From Toxorhynchites rutilus septentrionalis (Eukaryota > Arthropoda > Insecta > Diptera > Culicidae): 64,000 bases of DNA. Each line of letters begins with the position of its first letter. The first letter of the stretch is position 1. Below, piece after piece: positions 20,773 through 32,365 of the stretch. The notes beneath the pieces were generated by a model. It was given only the letters and a program-made list of their open reading frames with translations, had not been told where the DNA came from and did not search any database. The stretch covers positions 182,533,983-182,597,982 of the forward strand of contig NC_073746.1 of the NCBI RefSeq assembly GCF_029784135.1, read 5' to 3'. A program made the translations under genes and the position numbers.

Positions 20773-21640
20773 TATATCATTAAATAAATCAACTGCAATA
20801 TCTGGATCATCTATGCACTCAAATAAAGACCAATTAACTAAACCAACTGCATTCAAAAGTTCACTCATATTTACATTTTTATAATCACGGTAAGCATAAA
20901 CATCCGATATTGGAACGCGGGACACTTCAAGCGACGCAAAGATAATGTCATGATTAGAAAACACTGGAGCAGATACCTGATGACAGGTGCCCACAAAATT
21001 TGAATTGGATGAGAACATCAAATATATTTGAGAACATCCATTAGAACAGCAATGCGTGAGCTCGGTATTGATGCAGTTTAACCCATGATTATCAGTAACG
21101 CTCAGAAGTTTTGAAGTTTTTATACGGTTCTTTTTAAGATCAGTATTGAAATCACCTATTATGATGATGTTGAGGTAGTTCGAAGAAAACTTAGTTAATT
21201 TTTCGGATAGTATTTCAGAACAATCCGAATTGGGAGAATTGTAAACAGTAGCCAACAAAAATTTATCATTCATGTAGCCCACTTCAAGAAACAAATATTC
21301 CGTACGATTGGAATAATGAATTTCTGCAAAGAATTCAGATGAACTTAACACTCTACATGAAATATCATTTCTATAGTAAATACTTATGCCACCTCCACGA
21401 CTGTACGATCGATCGTTTCTTATCAGATTATAACCTTCGACTGCAATTAATTTGTCAGCTATATCATTGGTAAGCCACGTTTCTTGTGTTACAGAAATAA
21501 TATCAATTTTACAATTCAGAAAACACATTTTAAATTCGTCAAAACATACTCTGTATATTCACGTGACAAATGTTCAGCTTGTTAGAGTCCAACGCACAAT
21601 TCATTACAACTCAAGGAATTCATGAGCTCACTCTATCCGT
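20773..21640 (-). pseudogene. CR1/L2-like LINE endonuclease (5' half of the interrupted element)
   Basis: Minus-strand reading starts around 21610 with LNICHVNIQSM, shifts frame by one base near 21548, then continues open from 21528: IDIISVTQETWL (catalytic Glu), RGGGISIYYRND, IIIIGDFNTDL (catalytic Asp/Asn) and SNHDIIFASL (His/Asp near the end of the nuclease). This order is diagnostic for APE-type endonucleases of LINEs, which cut the target to prime reverse transcription. Apart from the frameshift the domain is largely intact over 250 codons. It ends at the mariner insertion. Confidence 0.88.
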
Positions 21641-21985
21641 AAAGGCATCATTTTGATCAGCTGGCATTAAGGTTGGGCTTGACACAAGGGTAATCTAAAA
21701 AACATCATAGCAAGACGCAACGCAACGAAATCAGCAATTCCAAAACTAGTATCAGCGTGACAGTTTTGATCAATTTTATACATTGTTATTTTTTTACTTA
21801 ACACACTTATATTCAGCTCGTGTGATAGGAAAAGTATAACACCGATATAATCAGTAGCAACAGTCCTCACAGTAACCTTCAGCAGTGTCTTCCAACAGCA
21901 ATCAGCAGCAACATCAGCAACAACAACTCCAGCATTGACTTTTAGGAAGGAATAAACAAGGGAACACGGGATTCAATTCGGTGAA
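21641..21985. other. Probable LINE 5' UTR/ORF1 remnant or BEL junction, unassigned
   Basis: CAGCAGCAACATCAGCAACAACA-type sequence near 21900 precedes the BEL block. No clear ORF. The LINE/BEL boundary cannot be fixed from the sequence. Confidence 0.4.
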
Positions 21986-21988
21986 TTT

Positions 21989-22700
21989 ATGGGAGGACTA
22001 GTGTCAGCAGCGAGTCTAGTGACCTTCGACCTACCGGGTTCTAGCTGGAATCTCAAGGGTGATCATGAGATGAAAGAGAGGGGTATAGTACAAACGCTTT
22101 CTCCCTTTCCAGCGCCTATCCCTGCTGCCAACCAACTAGTGAATAAAAAGTCAGGTAAACCATGTATCGTATGCGATACAAAGGGATATAAAGTAGTAGA
22201 GTGTGACAAATTCAAATCCTTCAGCTTAGATGAACGATGGAATGTGGTCCTTAAAAAGGTTTTCTGTCGAACATGTCTAAACAGCGGCAAGTGGCCTTGT
22301 GAATCCTGGAATGGTAGTGGAACTGAGGATTGTCAACAAAAACATAATAAGCATTCGCCTTCTTAGTCTCAGTCATCCCCCAATATGTACCCCAACCATT
22401 TAATACTGGGAAATGGACCTTTCCCTATGCTCCATTTTCTTCCTGTGGTGTTGTATGCGGAAGAACGTTCCGAAGTCATTTACGCATTTATTGACGAAGG
22501 GTCTTCAATTTCTCTCTTAGACGAAACCATCGCTGAACGTTTGCATGCTACCGGCCCATCGGAACCGTTGACCTTGCAGTGGTTGACGGGTAAGGCGACT
22601 TGTGAGGAACCAGGTTCAAAACGAGTGCAACTGGGTATATCAGGGAGAGGTAATCAGTCAGGACAGTCAGCTGCTTGGTCCTTCCTTCGCAGACATTGAA
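21989..22700 (+). pseudogene. BEL/Pao gag zinc-knuckle region and protease
   Basis: The 125-aa frame 21989-22366 carries C..C....G...VE.C..F / FCRTCLNSG, then a Cys/His cluster (EDCQQKHNKH). This is the zinc-knuckle module that ends BEL gag. After a stop at about 22364, the frame 22385-22699 encodes the aspartic protease: LPVVLYAEERSEVIYAFIDEGSS, with the DEGS active-site form typical of BEL, then SISLLDETIAERL. It continues the gag remnant at 16495-17530 in the same orientation. Confidence 0.82.
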
Positions 22701-24480
22701 ATACGAAGAACTGTGCCAGCGGTATCCACATTTGCGAGGGTTTCCGTTGGAAGATTACGACATGGTTCAACCAAAGTTGCTAATTGGTTTAGACAATCTT
22801 CACCTGTGTGTGTCATTGAAACTACGCGAAGGCGGACCGATGGATTCAATCGCTGCCAAATGTCATCTAAGATGGAGCGTGGTCAACTTCCATGTTGCTG
22901 CATACACCGATCCAGATCCAGAAAAACTCAACAATCACCTACGGGAGTACTTCGCGCTGGAAGATGTTGGTGTTAGTGGTCTATACGGACCCTTGGAATC
23001 AGACGAAGATACACGGGCGAGGAAGATTATGGATTAGATCGGTCTTCTGTGGCGGGACGATAACCCCGATTTCCCGGATAGCTATCCAGTGGCAGTTCGT
23101 CGTCCATATTCTTTAGAGAAGAAGCTTGAGAGAAACCCAACTTTAAAGGAACAGGTACGCGAGAAAACTTCCAAGTACGTGCGGGAAGGTTACGCTCGCC
23201 AAGCTACGGAAACCGAATTGGTAATGCGATGATTTGGGACGCAGCGGCAGTAGCCAATTAGGTATCGCTGAACTCCAAACTTCTGAAGGGTCCCGACCTA
23301 CTAACGCCCTTACCTGCTGTCCTCAACCGTTTTCGTCAATTTCCTGTAGCCGTCTGTGGTGACATTAGGTTAATGTTCCACCAGTTATTGATCCGCTCCC
23401 AAGACCGGCTGGTGCAGTGCTTCCTTTGGCGAGAAATTCGCTCCGATCCGATTCAGGTTTTTGTTATGAATGTGGCCACCTTCGGCGCTACTTGTTTTCC
23501 CGCTTCTGCATAGTACGTGAAGAACCTCAATGCGCAGGAGTTCGCTGGAGTTCCAAGAGCGTAAGCATCCATAGTCAAAAATCACTACGTGGAAGATTAT
23601 TTGGCCAACTTCATGACTGTGAGGGAAGCGGTGGAGATCGTCAAGGAGGTGATTCTGGTCTATGAAAAAGGGGATTTTAAGATCCGCAAGTTCAGTTTGA
23701 ATTCTACGCAACTCTTTAGGGAAATCGGGGAAATTACCAAAGGATCTGATCCTGGAAAGGGTCATATCTGAGTCTGTTATTGGGATGAAATGGTTCCCCA
23801 AAGAGGATTGCTTCACCTACATAGTTAACCTTCGAGAGGATCTTCGTGCTATCGTGGATGAAACACCCATCCCCTCCAAGCGAGAGATGTTGAAAGTCGT
23901 TGTGAGCCTGCTCCACTAGAACTCATTTCCCACGAACCGATCAATTGTGATCTCTATCAGAAATGGCGAGAGTGAACCTTTCCCGAAGCTGGCTAAACTG
24001 TCTATCCCACGATGCTACTTCATTTCATTCCCGGATACATATAAGGACTTGTAAATCCATACCTTCCTGAACGCCAGTGACACTGCTTACTCATGCGCCA
24101 TATACTTTCGGCCTTTCGACGCTTTCTTTGGAGCGACTCGACAACGGTGTTGGCGTGGATTCAGTCTGACCATCGGCGTTTCCTAGAATTTGTCCCTGTA
24201 CGAATCGGAGAGATTCTGAACCTCAGCGATCCCCAAAAATTGAAGTGAGTTAATCGAAGTACAACGTGGCAGACGTTGCCACAAAATGGAAGAAAGGACC
24301 AAAGCTGGAAGTGTACAGTCCGTGGCTGCGAAGACCCAAGTTTTTATATTATGGTGAGCTTGGCCGGAACAACCGCTCACAGTGACGACATACAAAGAAA
24401 TACAGAGACTGGAATTCTACATCACTGTTGGATTATTCCAGGTTTGACCGGTGGACGAAGTTGCAACGGTTGATGGCATA
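22675..24480 (+). pseudogene. BEL/Pao reverse transcriptase and RNase H remnant
   Basis: The 120-aa frame 22675-23037 reads KLLIGLDNLHL and MDSIAAKCHLRW, the BEL segment before RT. From 23038 onward the coding shifts repeatedly: GLLWRDDNPDFPDSYPVAV, GDIRLMFHQLLIRSQD, then HYVEDYLANF, where the catalytic YVDD has become YVED. An RNase H-like stretch near 24060 reads [18 protein letters not shown], with the usual first Asp changed to Asn. YNVADVATKWKKGP-like text follows near 24260. Multiple stops; clearly dead. Confidence 0.8.
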
Positions 24481-24588
24481 CGTATTCCGCTTCATCGATA
24501 GCGTACAAAAAAGAATTTTGGGCAGCAACTAACAGCAGAGTTACTAACTCAGCGGGAATTAGCAAGAACGGAACTTGTACTGTGGAAG

Positions 24589-25005
24589 ATGGGACAAGAG
24601 AATGCATTTCCGGAAGAAAGAATCGTGCTGAAGAAAACTCAGGGTAACCCAGAGATACGCTATGCAACCGTTTCTAAATCGAGCAACATCTACAAAACCT
24701 GGCTTTTTAGGGATGAGCAAGGAATCCTCCGAATGCGCGGTCGTATTGGAACTGCACCCTATGTGTCATTCGATGCAAAGTATCCGGCGATTCTTCCGAA
24801 ATGTCATTCAAAAACAGCTCTTATTACGGACTTCTATCACCGACAATTTCGTCACGCAAATCGCGAGACATTTGTCAACGAAATGTGGCAGCGCTTCGAG
24901 GTGGCCAAGCTTAGATCCTTCATTCAAAAGGTCACGAAGAACTGCGTGTTCTGCAAGATCTCCAAGAGTAATGGGGTCTCTTCGCGAACTTTTCTTAATT
25001 CATGA
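24589..25005 (+). pseudogene. BEL/Pao integrase N-terminal (H2C2 zinc-binding) remnant
   Basis: The 138-aa frame contains LFRDEQGILRMRGRIG, FDAKYPAILPKCHSKTALI, then H....H and CVFCKISK, the His2Cys2 zinc-binding domain preceding the integrase catalytic core. The catalytic core itself is absent: the frame ends at about 24985-25005, close to the LINE insertion. Target-site processing residues are therefore lost. Confidence 0.85.
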
Positions 25006-25192
25006 ACTATTTTATCAAAAACTATAACCGTAATTTTATAGAATTGTTTGTTACTATAACTCTTTCAAGTAATTAACAATTTCTGTCATTTTTTTTTTAG
25101 ATCCTGTTTACACCCTTACATGACTTCTTTAATGTCTGCAATATGCGTTGACAAAAATAAAAGCCCACTCCAAAAATTATATTACAATAACT

Positions 25193-26035
25193 CAAAACTT
25201 TTGTACAACTTCTATGTAAGCGACATTGACAATTGCCTTACACAAAATTGCAGCTTGAGACAACTTGCAGATGATGGAGTAGTGTCTGTCCTAGGATCAA
25301 AAGAATCCGACCTGCAAGAACCCTTATAAGATAATTTGAACAATTTTTCAACCTGGGCCATTGGGCTAGGGATCGAATTCTCCACGGAGAAAACAGAGAT
25401 GGTGGTTTTTTTCTAGGAAGCATAGACCAGCAAAACCAAAGCTTCAACTTTTGGGTAAACCAATCACTCATGCTATGTCATTCAAGTATCTTGGGGTCTG
25501 GTTCGACTCCAAATGTACTTGGGGGGCCCATATTAGGTATCTGAGTAAAAAATGCCAACAAAGAATAAACTTTCTCCGTACAATTAACGGCACCTGGTGG
25601 GGAACCCATCCAGAAGATCTTATAATGTTGTATCGAACAACTATTCTCTCAGTGATGGAGTATGGCAGTTTCTGTTTTCAATCAGCTGCCAAAACACACC
25701 TCATTAAACTCGAGCGAATTCAGTATCTTTGTCTCCGTATCGCGTTGGGATGTATGCCCTCAACGCATACCATGAGTCTCGAAGTTTTGGCAGGCTTACT
25801 CCCACTAAAAGATCGCTTCAATTTATTATCTCTTCGGTTCTTCATCCGGTGTAAGGTCATGAACCCATTGGTGATCGGAAATTTTGAGCAGCTAATCGGG
25901 CTAAATTTTCATTCTGGATTCATGAGTTCATATCATGAATTCATCTCCATGCAGGTTGATCCTTCTTCGTATATCCCAACCGTGTTTGTTTTCCTGACTA
26001 CATCAATTCCTCTGTCCATTTTGATCTGTTCATGA
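25193..26035 (+). pseudogene. LINE copy 2, reverse transcriptase part
   Basis: Readable from LLYNFYVSDIDNCL (motif B/C linker) through RQLADDGVVSVLG (motif C, both Asp present) to IEFSTEKTEMV. Coding is broken by a stop at 25327-25329 and by an inserted T in the T-run near 25410. It reopens at 25451-26035 (FKYLGVWFDSKCTW, TTILSVMEYG, LERIQYLCLRIALG) and shifts frame again near 25990. Usual function: cDNA synthesis at the nicked target. Confidence 0.83.
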
Positions 26036-26979
26036 AGGAGAAAATCCATGGAATTCCAGATTATCATCGATCGGGGATCGTTCCTACGATCTTCAATGCA
26101 AAATATGGGCGTATCAATTGTGATAATATGTACTTTACTGATGGGTCCTCTATGAATGAGTCCACAGGATTTGGAGTGTTCAACGAATTTTTTAGCACCT
26201 CCCACAGTCTTCAGAATCCTTGCTCAGTGTATATTGTTGAATTGGCAGCAATACACTGGGCGCTGGACAGCGTCGCCTCACGACCTGTTGAACACTATTA
26301 CATTGTAACGGATAGTCTTAGCTCTGTCGAAGCTATCCGTTCAGTGAGGCCGGAAAAGCACTCGCCGTACTTCCTTGAGAGAATACGAGAAATTTTGAGT
26401 GCTTTAACCAGACGCTGTTATGTCATTACCTTTGTCTGGGTCCCCTCACATTGCTCAATTCCGGGTAATGAGAGGGCTGACTCATTGGCAAAGGTAGGTG
26501 TAATGGAAGGCGATATTTATCAGCGTCAAGTCGCCTTCAATGAATTTTATTCTTTAGTCCGTAAAAATACCATCGTTAAATGGCAACGTAAGTGGAACGA
26601 AGATGAATTGGGTCGGTGGCTTCACTCGATTATCCCTAAGGTTAGCCTCAAACCATGGTTCAAAAGTCTGGACTTGAGTCGGGACTTTATTCGCACCTTC
26701 TCTCGACTCATGTCCAATCACTGTTCGTTAGACGCGCTACTCTTTCGTTTTAATCTTGCCGATGGCAATATCTGTGCTTGTGGCCAAGGTTACCACGACA
26801 TCGAACACGTTGTTTGGTCGTGCGAGGTGTATCTTGTTGCCAGATCGAATTTAGAAAACTCTCTTCGGGCCAGAGGAAGACAGCCCAATGTGCCGGTGAG
26901 AGATGTGTTGGCTCGGTTAGACCTTGATTACATGTCCCAAATATACGTCTTCTTAAAAGTTATCGATCTTCGTGTGTGA
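26032..26979 (+). CDS. LINE copy 2, intact RNase H domain and C-terminal finger
   Basis: This 315-aa open frame has all four RNase H acids: D37 (YFTDGSS), E70 (IVELAAI), D94 (VTDSLSS) and D150 (GNERADSLAK). The usual HCSIPGNE loop is present. It ends with C.CGQGYHDIEHVVWSC, the zinc-finger-like tail also seen in copy 1. It is out of frame with the RT part (shift near 25990-26035), so it would not be made as part of a working ORF2. Compared with copy 1, this copy keeps the first catalytic Asp. Transposon coding, not a host gene. Confidence 0.8.
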   Translation: MKEKIHGIPDYHRSGIVPTIFNAKYGRINCDNMYFTDGSSMNESTGFGVFNEFFSTSHSLQNPCSVYIVELAAIHWALDSVASRPVEHYYIVTDSLSSVEAIRSVRPEKHSPYFLERIREILSALTRRCYVITFVWVPSHCSIPGNERADSLAKVGVMEGDIYQRQVAFNEFYSLVRKNTIVKWQRKWNEDELGRWLHSIIPKVSLKPWFKSLDLSRDFIRTFSRLMSNHCSLDALLFRFNLADGNICACGQGYHDIEHVVWSCEVYLVARSNLENSLRARGRQPNVPVRDVLARLDLDYMSQIYVFLKVIDLRV

Positions 26980-27486
26980 TTGTCCTTATATCCTTATATT
27001 TTCCTTTTCCTTTTCCTTCGCGAGAAATTAAATCCCTTATTACTAACAATAGAATAAGGTGAAATGTAAATACACATTAGAAATAAGATAGGCTCAAGAA
27101 TTGAGTATGATGAATGTGAGTGCGAATGTGAGTGTGAACATTGTCAACATATCCTTATATCCCTTCCTTTTCCTGAAAAAAATGTCACCCTTCTAAACTC
27201 GAGCAAACCGCGAGTAATCGGTTCTCTACTTCATTAACACTAGAATTAATGAAAAATGATTATATATACTTGTAACAATACAGATAGGAGTTTGGCTCCT
27301 TTAAACTTATGTAACTGAGCCTGTAAAAATAAACGATTTAATAAAAAAAAATAACTCAAAACCTTTGAGTAACCCCTCGCTTCTTCATGTTATGACAATT
27401 AGCGCTGTGTGGTATTATTAGCAATCGATATTGAAGCGATATAAAAAAAGTGCTGTTTACATTGTATTAAAAACAACATTAGATAA

Positions 27487-27968
27487 CGTTTTTCTCAACT
27501 TTGTTTGAAGCAGCACGAGGGCCCGACCATCTTCTGGCCGGATCTCGCTTCGTGCCACTATTCAAAGGACGTGTTGGAGTGGTACGAAGCCAACGGGGTC
27601 ACCTTCGTGCCAAAGGAAATGAACCCGCCCAACGCGCCGGAGCTTCACCCAATAGAGAAATATTGGGCGATTATGAAGCAGGCACTCCGGAAGAACCCAA
27701 AAGTTGTCAAATCGGAGGCGGACTTCAAGAGAAAATGGATTTCTGTTCAAAAAAAACTACAACCTGACGTTGTACAGAACCTTATGGACGGGGTAAAGAG
27801 GAAGGTGCGAGCATACGGGCTTGGGCTCGAAGTATGAATAAAAAGAAAATGCCAAAAGTTGTTTAATAGTTTTTATTTTACTGTCTAAAATTTTCAAAAG
27901 GATCGGTCTACTGGGCGAATTTCTACAGCGTTTTTTCCGTGATGCAATTTGATGTGACACACCCTTTA
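27487..27968 (+). mobile_element. ITmD37E-type element fragment, 3' end
   Basis: Contains the C-terminal transposase frame and a short 3' UTR with GAATAAAAAGAAAATG. A terminal stretch follows (about 27908-27967, GGTCTACTGGGCGAATTTC then TGTGACACACCCTTTA) that looks like this family's inverted terminus. On the right it abuts TATCAACC of the Tc1-like transposase coding. The left boundary is not clear, so it is likely 5' truncated. Confidence 0.65.
27505..27837 (+). pseudogene. DD37E transposase C-terminal fragment
   Basis: The 110-aa frame begins within the catalytic domain: FWPDLASCHYS holds an Asp (D13) and HPIEKYWAIMK a Glu (E51). The 37 intervening residues define the DD37E spacing of the mosquito ITmD37E family. 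The first catalytic Asp and the DNA-binding domain are missing. No stop within the fragment; ends at TGA (27835). Confidence 0.85.
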
Positions 27969-28560
27969 TTATCAACCAAGTTCTAGAGGTGCTGAGGATC
28001 GATTTCGTTCCACGCCTTCTGGAGAGCCATGAAACAAGTGTCCTTATTAGTGACACCACCTTTCACCACTTTTTTGTCGAGGATGGCCCACAGGTTCTCA
28101 ATCGGGTTGAGATCAGGACTTTGTGGAGGCCATTCGAGGGGTTTTATTTTTCATAAACCGAAATCAGTATGCTTGTCTTGTTGGAAAACGAAGCTGATGG
28201 TAGGCCAGTTGATCGAAGTGTTTCCTTCAGGTTATCCTTAACGATGTCAATGCAGACATCTGCAGTCATTATGCCGTGAACTCGCACCAAATTTCTAACA
28301 CCAGTCTAGGAAAAATATCTCCACACCATTACATTGGTTCCTCCGTGCTTGACTGTAGCCTGCAAATGACGTTCCTGCAATCCTTCATCTTTCTTCCACC
28401 ACACCACCACAAGATTTTGGACTTGCATGCTGATTTACTTTCCACCCATTTTAATTTTGTTGAAAACTCTTTGTGTACCAATGTGACCAACACGTCGTTT
28501 ATATCGCGTCAACTGAATCACTGAAAGATTGTAAATAATATCCACAGCCCTAGCTGTCAT
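27969..28560 (-). pseudogene. Tc1-like transposase, degenerate
   Basis: On the minus strand: VWWKKDEGLQERHLQATVKH-like text, GGTNVMVWR (usually GGGSVMVWG), and then PPQSPDLNPIENLWAILDKK, the third catalytic-residue motif of DD34E Tc1 transposases. Reading frames change several times and stops are present. The N-terminal DNA-binding region is mostly gone between 28500 and the right TIR. Confidence 0.85.
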
Positions 28561-28725
28561 AGCATGTGGAAACGAGGGGTTACTCAAAGGTTTTGAGAGA
28601 TTTTAACATTTTTTCTGGGTGGGCTTCAAAGCATATTTGCACACATAAAATAAATCATGTGAGGGAGTAAACAACATCTATCAAAAATAGAAAAATTTGT
28701 TAATTACTATGAAATTACGCTAGTA

Positions 28726-29592
28726 CAGGAACTGGTAGAAATTCGGTACCCGTGGGTATGGTACCCACCCGGATCTCCGGCGGTAATGAGCGCACTCTGG
28801 TGGTGAATAAAAAAAAGTGTTCTAGTAATGTAGTAACAAGCGTCAGATGCCAAAAACCCAAAATATCATGTGCGTCTTTTGAAAAATCATTAAAAATCGA
28901 ATAGTGAGCCGATTTTAAATATTAAAGCTGATTTGGAACACGAAATTGATGTTCTTCAACGAATTCGAGTAAGTGTATAGAGAATTTAATCACAAATTTC
29001 ATAGATTTCATTCCAAAGTGAAAATTCGGTATGCGGATATTTTGGCACCCCAATGTAAATATAGTGCTGATGATACTCTATGCTAAGTATTCCATGCAAA
29101 GCGCATGGCTACGCTTGCGACTTTTGTAAAGGCTTTAGACTCATTTTACTTTTTTAGTTAGAAATAAATCGAGATGAAATTTGTTCACTTTTTCTAGAAA
29201 AATCTTTTTTTTGTTCCTCTTTGTTTTGTAAAATTGTATGCTTTTCCGTCAAAGTTGAGTTAATTTACGTACGATAGTGTATTTCACTTCTATTTTGTAT
29301 GAAAATGTCAAAAAATACATTTTTCAGTGATTTCAGCACGATTCTTTTAATTTGAAAAAATAAAGAAGGGGGTGCCAAATTTATACCCAAGCATCTCGGG
29401 TACTCGAATTTGAGTTGTTTCACTTCTATGCTCAAAGCTACGAACCAAATCAAGATTTTTGAAATCGGTTTGCGGGGAAATGTCCGCAATAGATCCCTTC
29501 ATAAGCTTACGTAATATGAAGAAATTCCGAGCATTGGCCAAGAGCCAAGTCCAAAAAAACAAAATGGGGTACCGAATTTGTACCAGTTCCTC
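28726..29592. mobile_element. TA-flanked element with 27-bp imperfect TIRs
   Basis: The left end CAGGAACTGGTAGAAATTCG (28726) and the inverted right end GAGGAACTGGTACAAATTCG (ending 29592) match apart from two or three bases, continuing into GTACCC. TA dinucleotides flank both ends (28724-28725 and 29593-29594). Length 867 bp. No recognisable transposase, so a non-autonomous Tc1/mariner-type element is inferred. Confidence 0.7.
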
Positions 29593-29594
29593 TA

Positions 29595-30620
29595 GTTGTT
29601 GATGAAATAGTCCTGTCAAATAATTTTCAATGTAAAATATTTTTATTGAATATGAGATTAAAAATATAAAAAGTGATCCTTGTTTCATGTAATAAAAAAA
29701 ACTGCAAGTGGCTTTGCATCATCATATTGAATAAATTAGCATTCGTTATGTCTTCAATTGATTAAAGGTCAAGCCTGCCAACGTTTGCTAATTTATTATT
29801 CATGTTTGTAACTTGTGTATTGTCCATTATTTGTGCTTCCACCTCCCCGGGGGAGTTTCACAAATTTGTATTCCTGAGATCACACAACTGGCTAGATTAT
29901 TCTCCGCTGCGCTCATTGTTTGTCCTCCTTGCCGTTGAGATACACTTCGGCACCCTATCAATTCTTTTCTACTTTATTTGCGTTCAATGCCTCTCCGATA
30001 GGGGTAATTAATTTAATTGTATACGATTGAGTGCAGTTTCTGGTTTACACAAAGAGACATCCCAAGAAGCGGAGGGAAGACGATGTGTGTGTGTGTGTGT
30101 GTACAGATCAAACATACTTTTTCACCACTGCTACTACTGCAATTAAATTACAAAAGACTTACTGCTGTAACAAAATCGCACTGCCTGCAACAATGAAAGA
30201 AGAGAGCAGAGCCTTCCCGGCCAGATGCGCGTGATTATCTTTTTCCCAAGGGGTTGGGTGCGAATGTATTTTTCAGCGGTATCCTTTTCCCACTCTCGGG
30301 GCACAGGAACAACAACAGGGATTGTGTGTGTGTGTGTTTTAGACATCGTGCTGCTAGCATCGGGTTGAGCCCATTCGCATGTGTCCGTCTGGAGTTGCTT
30401 TTTAGGTTAAGGATGGAACGATGATGATGGTAATTCCGGTTTGTGACCATTTCACGCAAAGCAAACACACGCCCCTTCCGTTAATAGTTAATTTGCTTTC
30501 GCAAGGTGATTAAGGAATAATTTCTGTATAAGTATTTATAAAACGAAAAAGGATTTAAAGTTTTGGAGATTTTATTCGTGGTGTGAGCGATTTCATTTAG
30601 ATTCGAAGGTTCATTTGGCT
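29595..30620. other. No gene recognised; two short GT/TG microsatellites
   Basis: TGTGTGTG runs at about 30083-30101 and 30322-30337. Otherwise mixed sequence with no coding signal. Confidence 0.5.
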
Positions 30621-30624
30621 CAAA

Positions 30625-32250
30625 GGGCCTGGCCGGGTAAGGGAGTCAAAAGTGCCCCCAAACCAAATCACTAGCTGTATGGCAAATATTGTATAGGATA
30701 TTAAATAAGAAATTTTGGCGGTTTATTTGAACCCCTATGTGGTTTGACGTAGGATCTATAGTGAAAAACGTACTTTTTCGTTTGTTTCACGTCATCTTCA
30801 AAAGCTTCGAGATAAAAATTTTTTAAAAATACTGAATGAGCATCTTACTACGGTGTATCAAGAAAAAAGATTAAAAAAAAATCATCAAAAATTTTAGTAC
30901 TAAAAAAATATTGAAATTTATAATTTTTTTTTTCTTTGAGATTTAGAGATTCAGTACTACTCTAATTCATATTTAAATGTATTTCTACGGCTTTTCGAGA
31001 TATGTGTGATTTTTTTCAGTTTTTTTCAGTGTTGCGCGGTACCAAAAAAAATTTTTTTTTTATATTTCCAAATAGTCTGGCTGGGTAAGGGAGTAAAAAG
31101 TCCCCCAAACCAAATCACCATCTGTATAGAAAATCTTGTATAGGGTACTAAATCAAACATTTAGGCAGTAGTACTATATATTTGAGTCCTTATATGGTTC
31201 ACCATATGATCTATGGTGAAAAAGGCACCTTTTCGTTTTTTTCACGTCAGCTTTGAGACAAAAATATGCAAAAAAAAAACTGAAAGTACATCTTACTTAG
31301 GTGTATCGATCAATATTTTCAAACAATTTTTTCATCAGAAAATCAAACACTAAAAAAAATTTAAATTAATTTTTATCTTTATTTAAATTAAATTTTAATT
31401 TTTTTTAATTTTGACATTCAGTACTACTCTAGTTTGCATTCAAATTTCTTCCTACGTCTATTTTAGGTATATGTGGTTTTTTTCAGAATTTTTAGAGTGT
31501 TTTTCGCGGTACAAAAAAAATATATATTTTCAGGCATTTCGAAATTTTGAAAAAAAAATTGCTCCGAGACCTAATTTTACACAAACTTTTATTTAAATGC
31601 GTTCGTATTTGTTGTTTTTTCCACATGTAGCGTATTTTTTCTTGAATTTTAAAGAGGATTGTGCGAAAACAAAAATGTTTTTTTGGCGTTTGGGCATTTT
31701 TAATTTATTTTGAATTTAGAGACCCATAACTGCTCTAATATTTTTTAAATTTTGTTTTCCATATGTCTAATTTTTGTCGGTATATTTAGAGCATTGCGCT
31801 GTACAACTTTGTTTCTCGTATCTTAAAATATATGAGATTATGTTTACATTGGATTAAGATGGTTTACCAAATTCATAGGAGTCAGCAGTACGATAAAGCT
31901 CTGTGAGAAAAAAATAAAGTCCTTGTGGAAAGATCGTTCGGATTAATGAGAAGAACACTTAAAAAAGTCCGATTTGTTTTTTTAAATTTTAATCTTACAA
32001 TTGAAAACCACGAATACAATAAAATAATCGATTTCAAGATAATAAAAAAATAATGCAGACGATAAAGAAAATTATTTTTGTGCTTCGCAATGCTCTTAAA
32101 AATTCAGGAAAAATTACGCCACATGTAGAAAAAAGACACATACTAATGCATTTAAATAAAAATTAGAGCAGATGTGGGTCTCAAAGTTATATTTTTTTTC
32201 AAAATTTCGAAATGCCAGAAAATCTATAACATTTTTTGTGCTACCATTTT
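30625..32250 (+). mobile_element. Foldback MITE copy 2, left half
   Basis: GGGCCTGGCCGGGTAAGGG at 30625 and a second start AGTCTGGCTGGGTAAGGGAG at 31074 repeat the nested arm structure of copy 1 (10887-13284). The arm carries the uninterrupted Helitron target site at 30700/30701. A right-arm scrap (GATGAAAAAATAGTTTGAAGATATGTATC, 32658-32690) lies after the SINE, and then the element is lost at the (TA)n tract. Confidence 0.8.
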
Positions 32251-32365
32251 TTATAACATTTTTTGTACTACATTGATTGTACTGGGAAACTCTCTGGGAA
32301 TCCGGATGATACTGTGTATTATTTTATTATTTTTTTATTTATATATTTATTTTTTTTTTATTATT

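Larger units (their letters stand above)
25190..27352 (+). mobile_element. 5'-truncated RNase H-bearing LINE (I/LOA-type), copy 2
   Basis: Same family as 8503-10735 but truncated further upstream, so the RT catalytic motif survives as LADDG (25255-25275). The 3' UTR from 26980 holds ACCGCGAGTAATCGGTT (27208 onward), a TGTGAGTG/GAATGTGAGTG-rich stretch and an end of AACGATTTAATAAAAAAAA. It inserted next to the BEL integrase remnant. Confidence 0.85.
27354..28600 (-). mobile_element. Tc1-like element with about 25-bp (or longer) TIRs
   Basis: CTCAAAACCTTTGAGTAACC (27355 onward) matches the reverse complement of the right end (28573-28597). Similarity continues inward for about 25 more bases (TATGACA..TAG.GCTGTG on both ends). 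Its dead transposase is on the minus strand and an ITmD37E-type fragment is inserted near its 3' end. Confidence 0.85.

Noticed and set aside
29265..29688. Minus-strand frames of 74 and 113 codons
   Set aside because: Lie in the non-coding TA-flanked element and run across its TIR; no domain.
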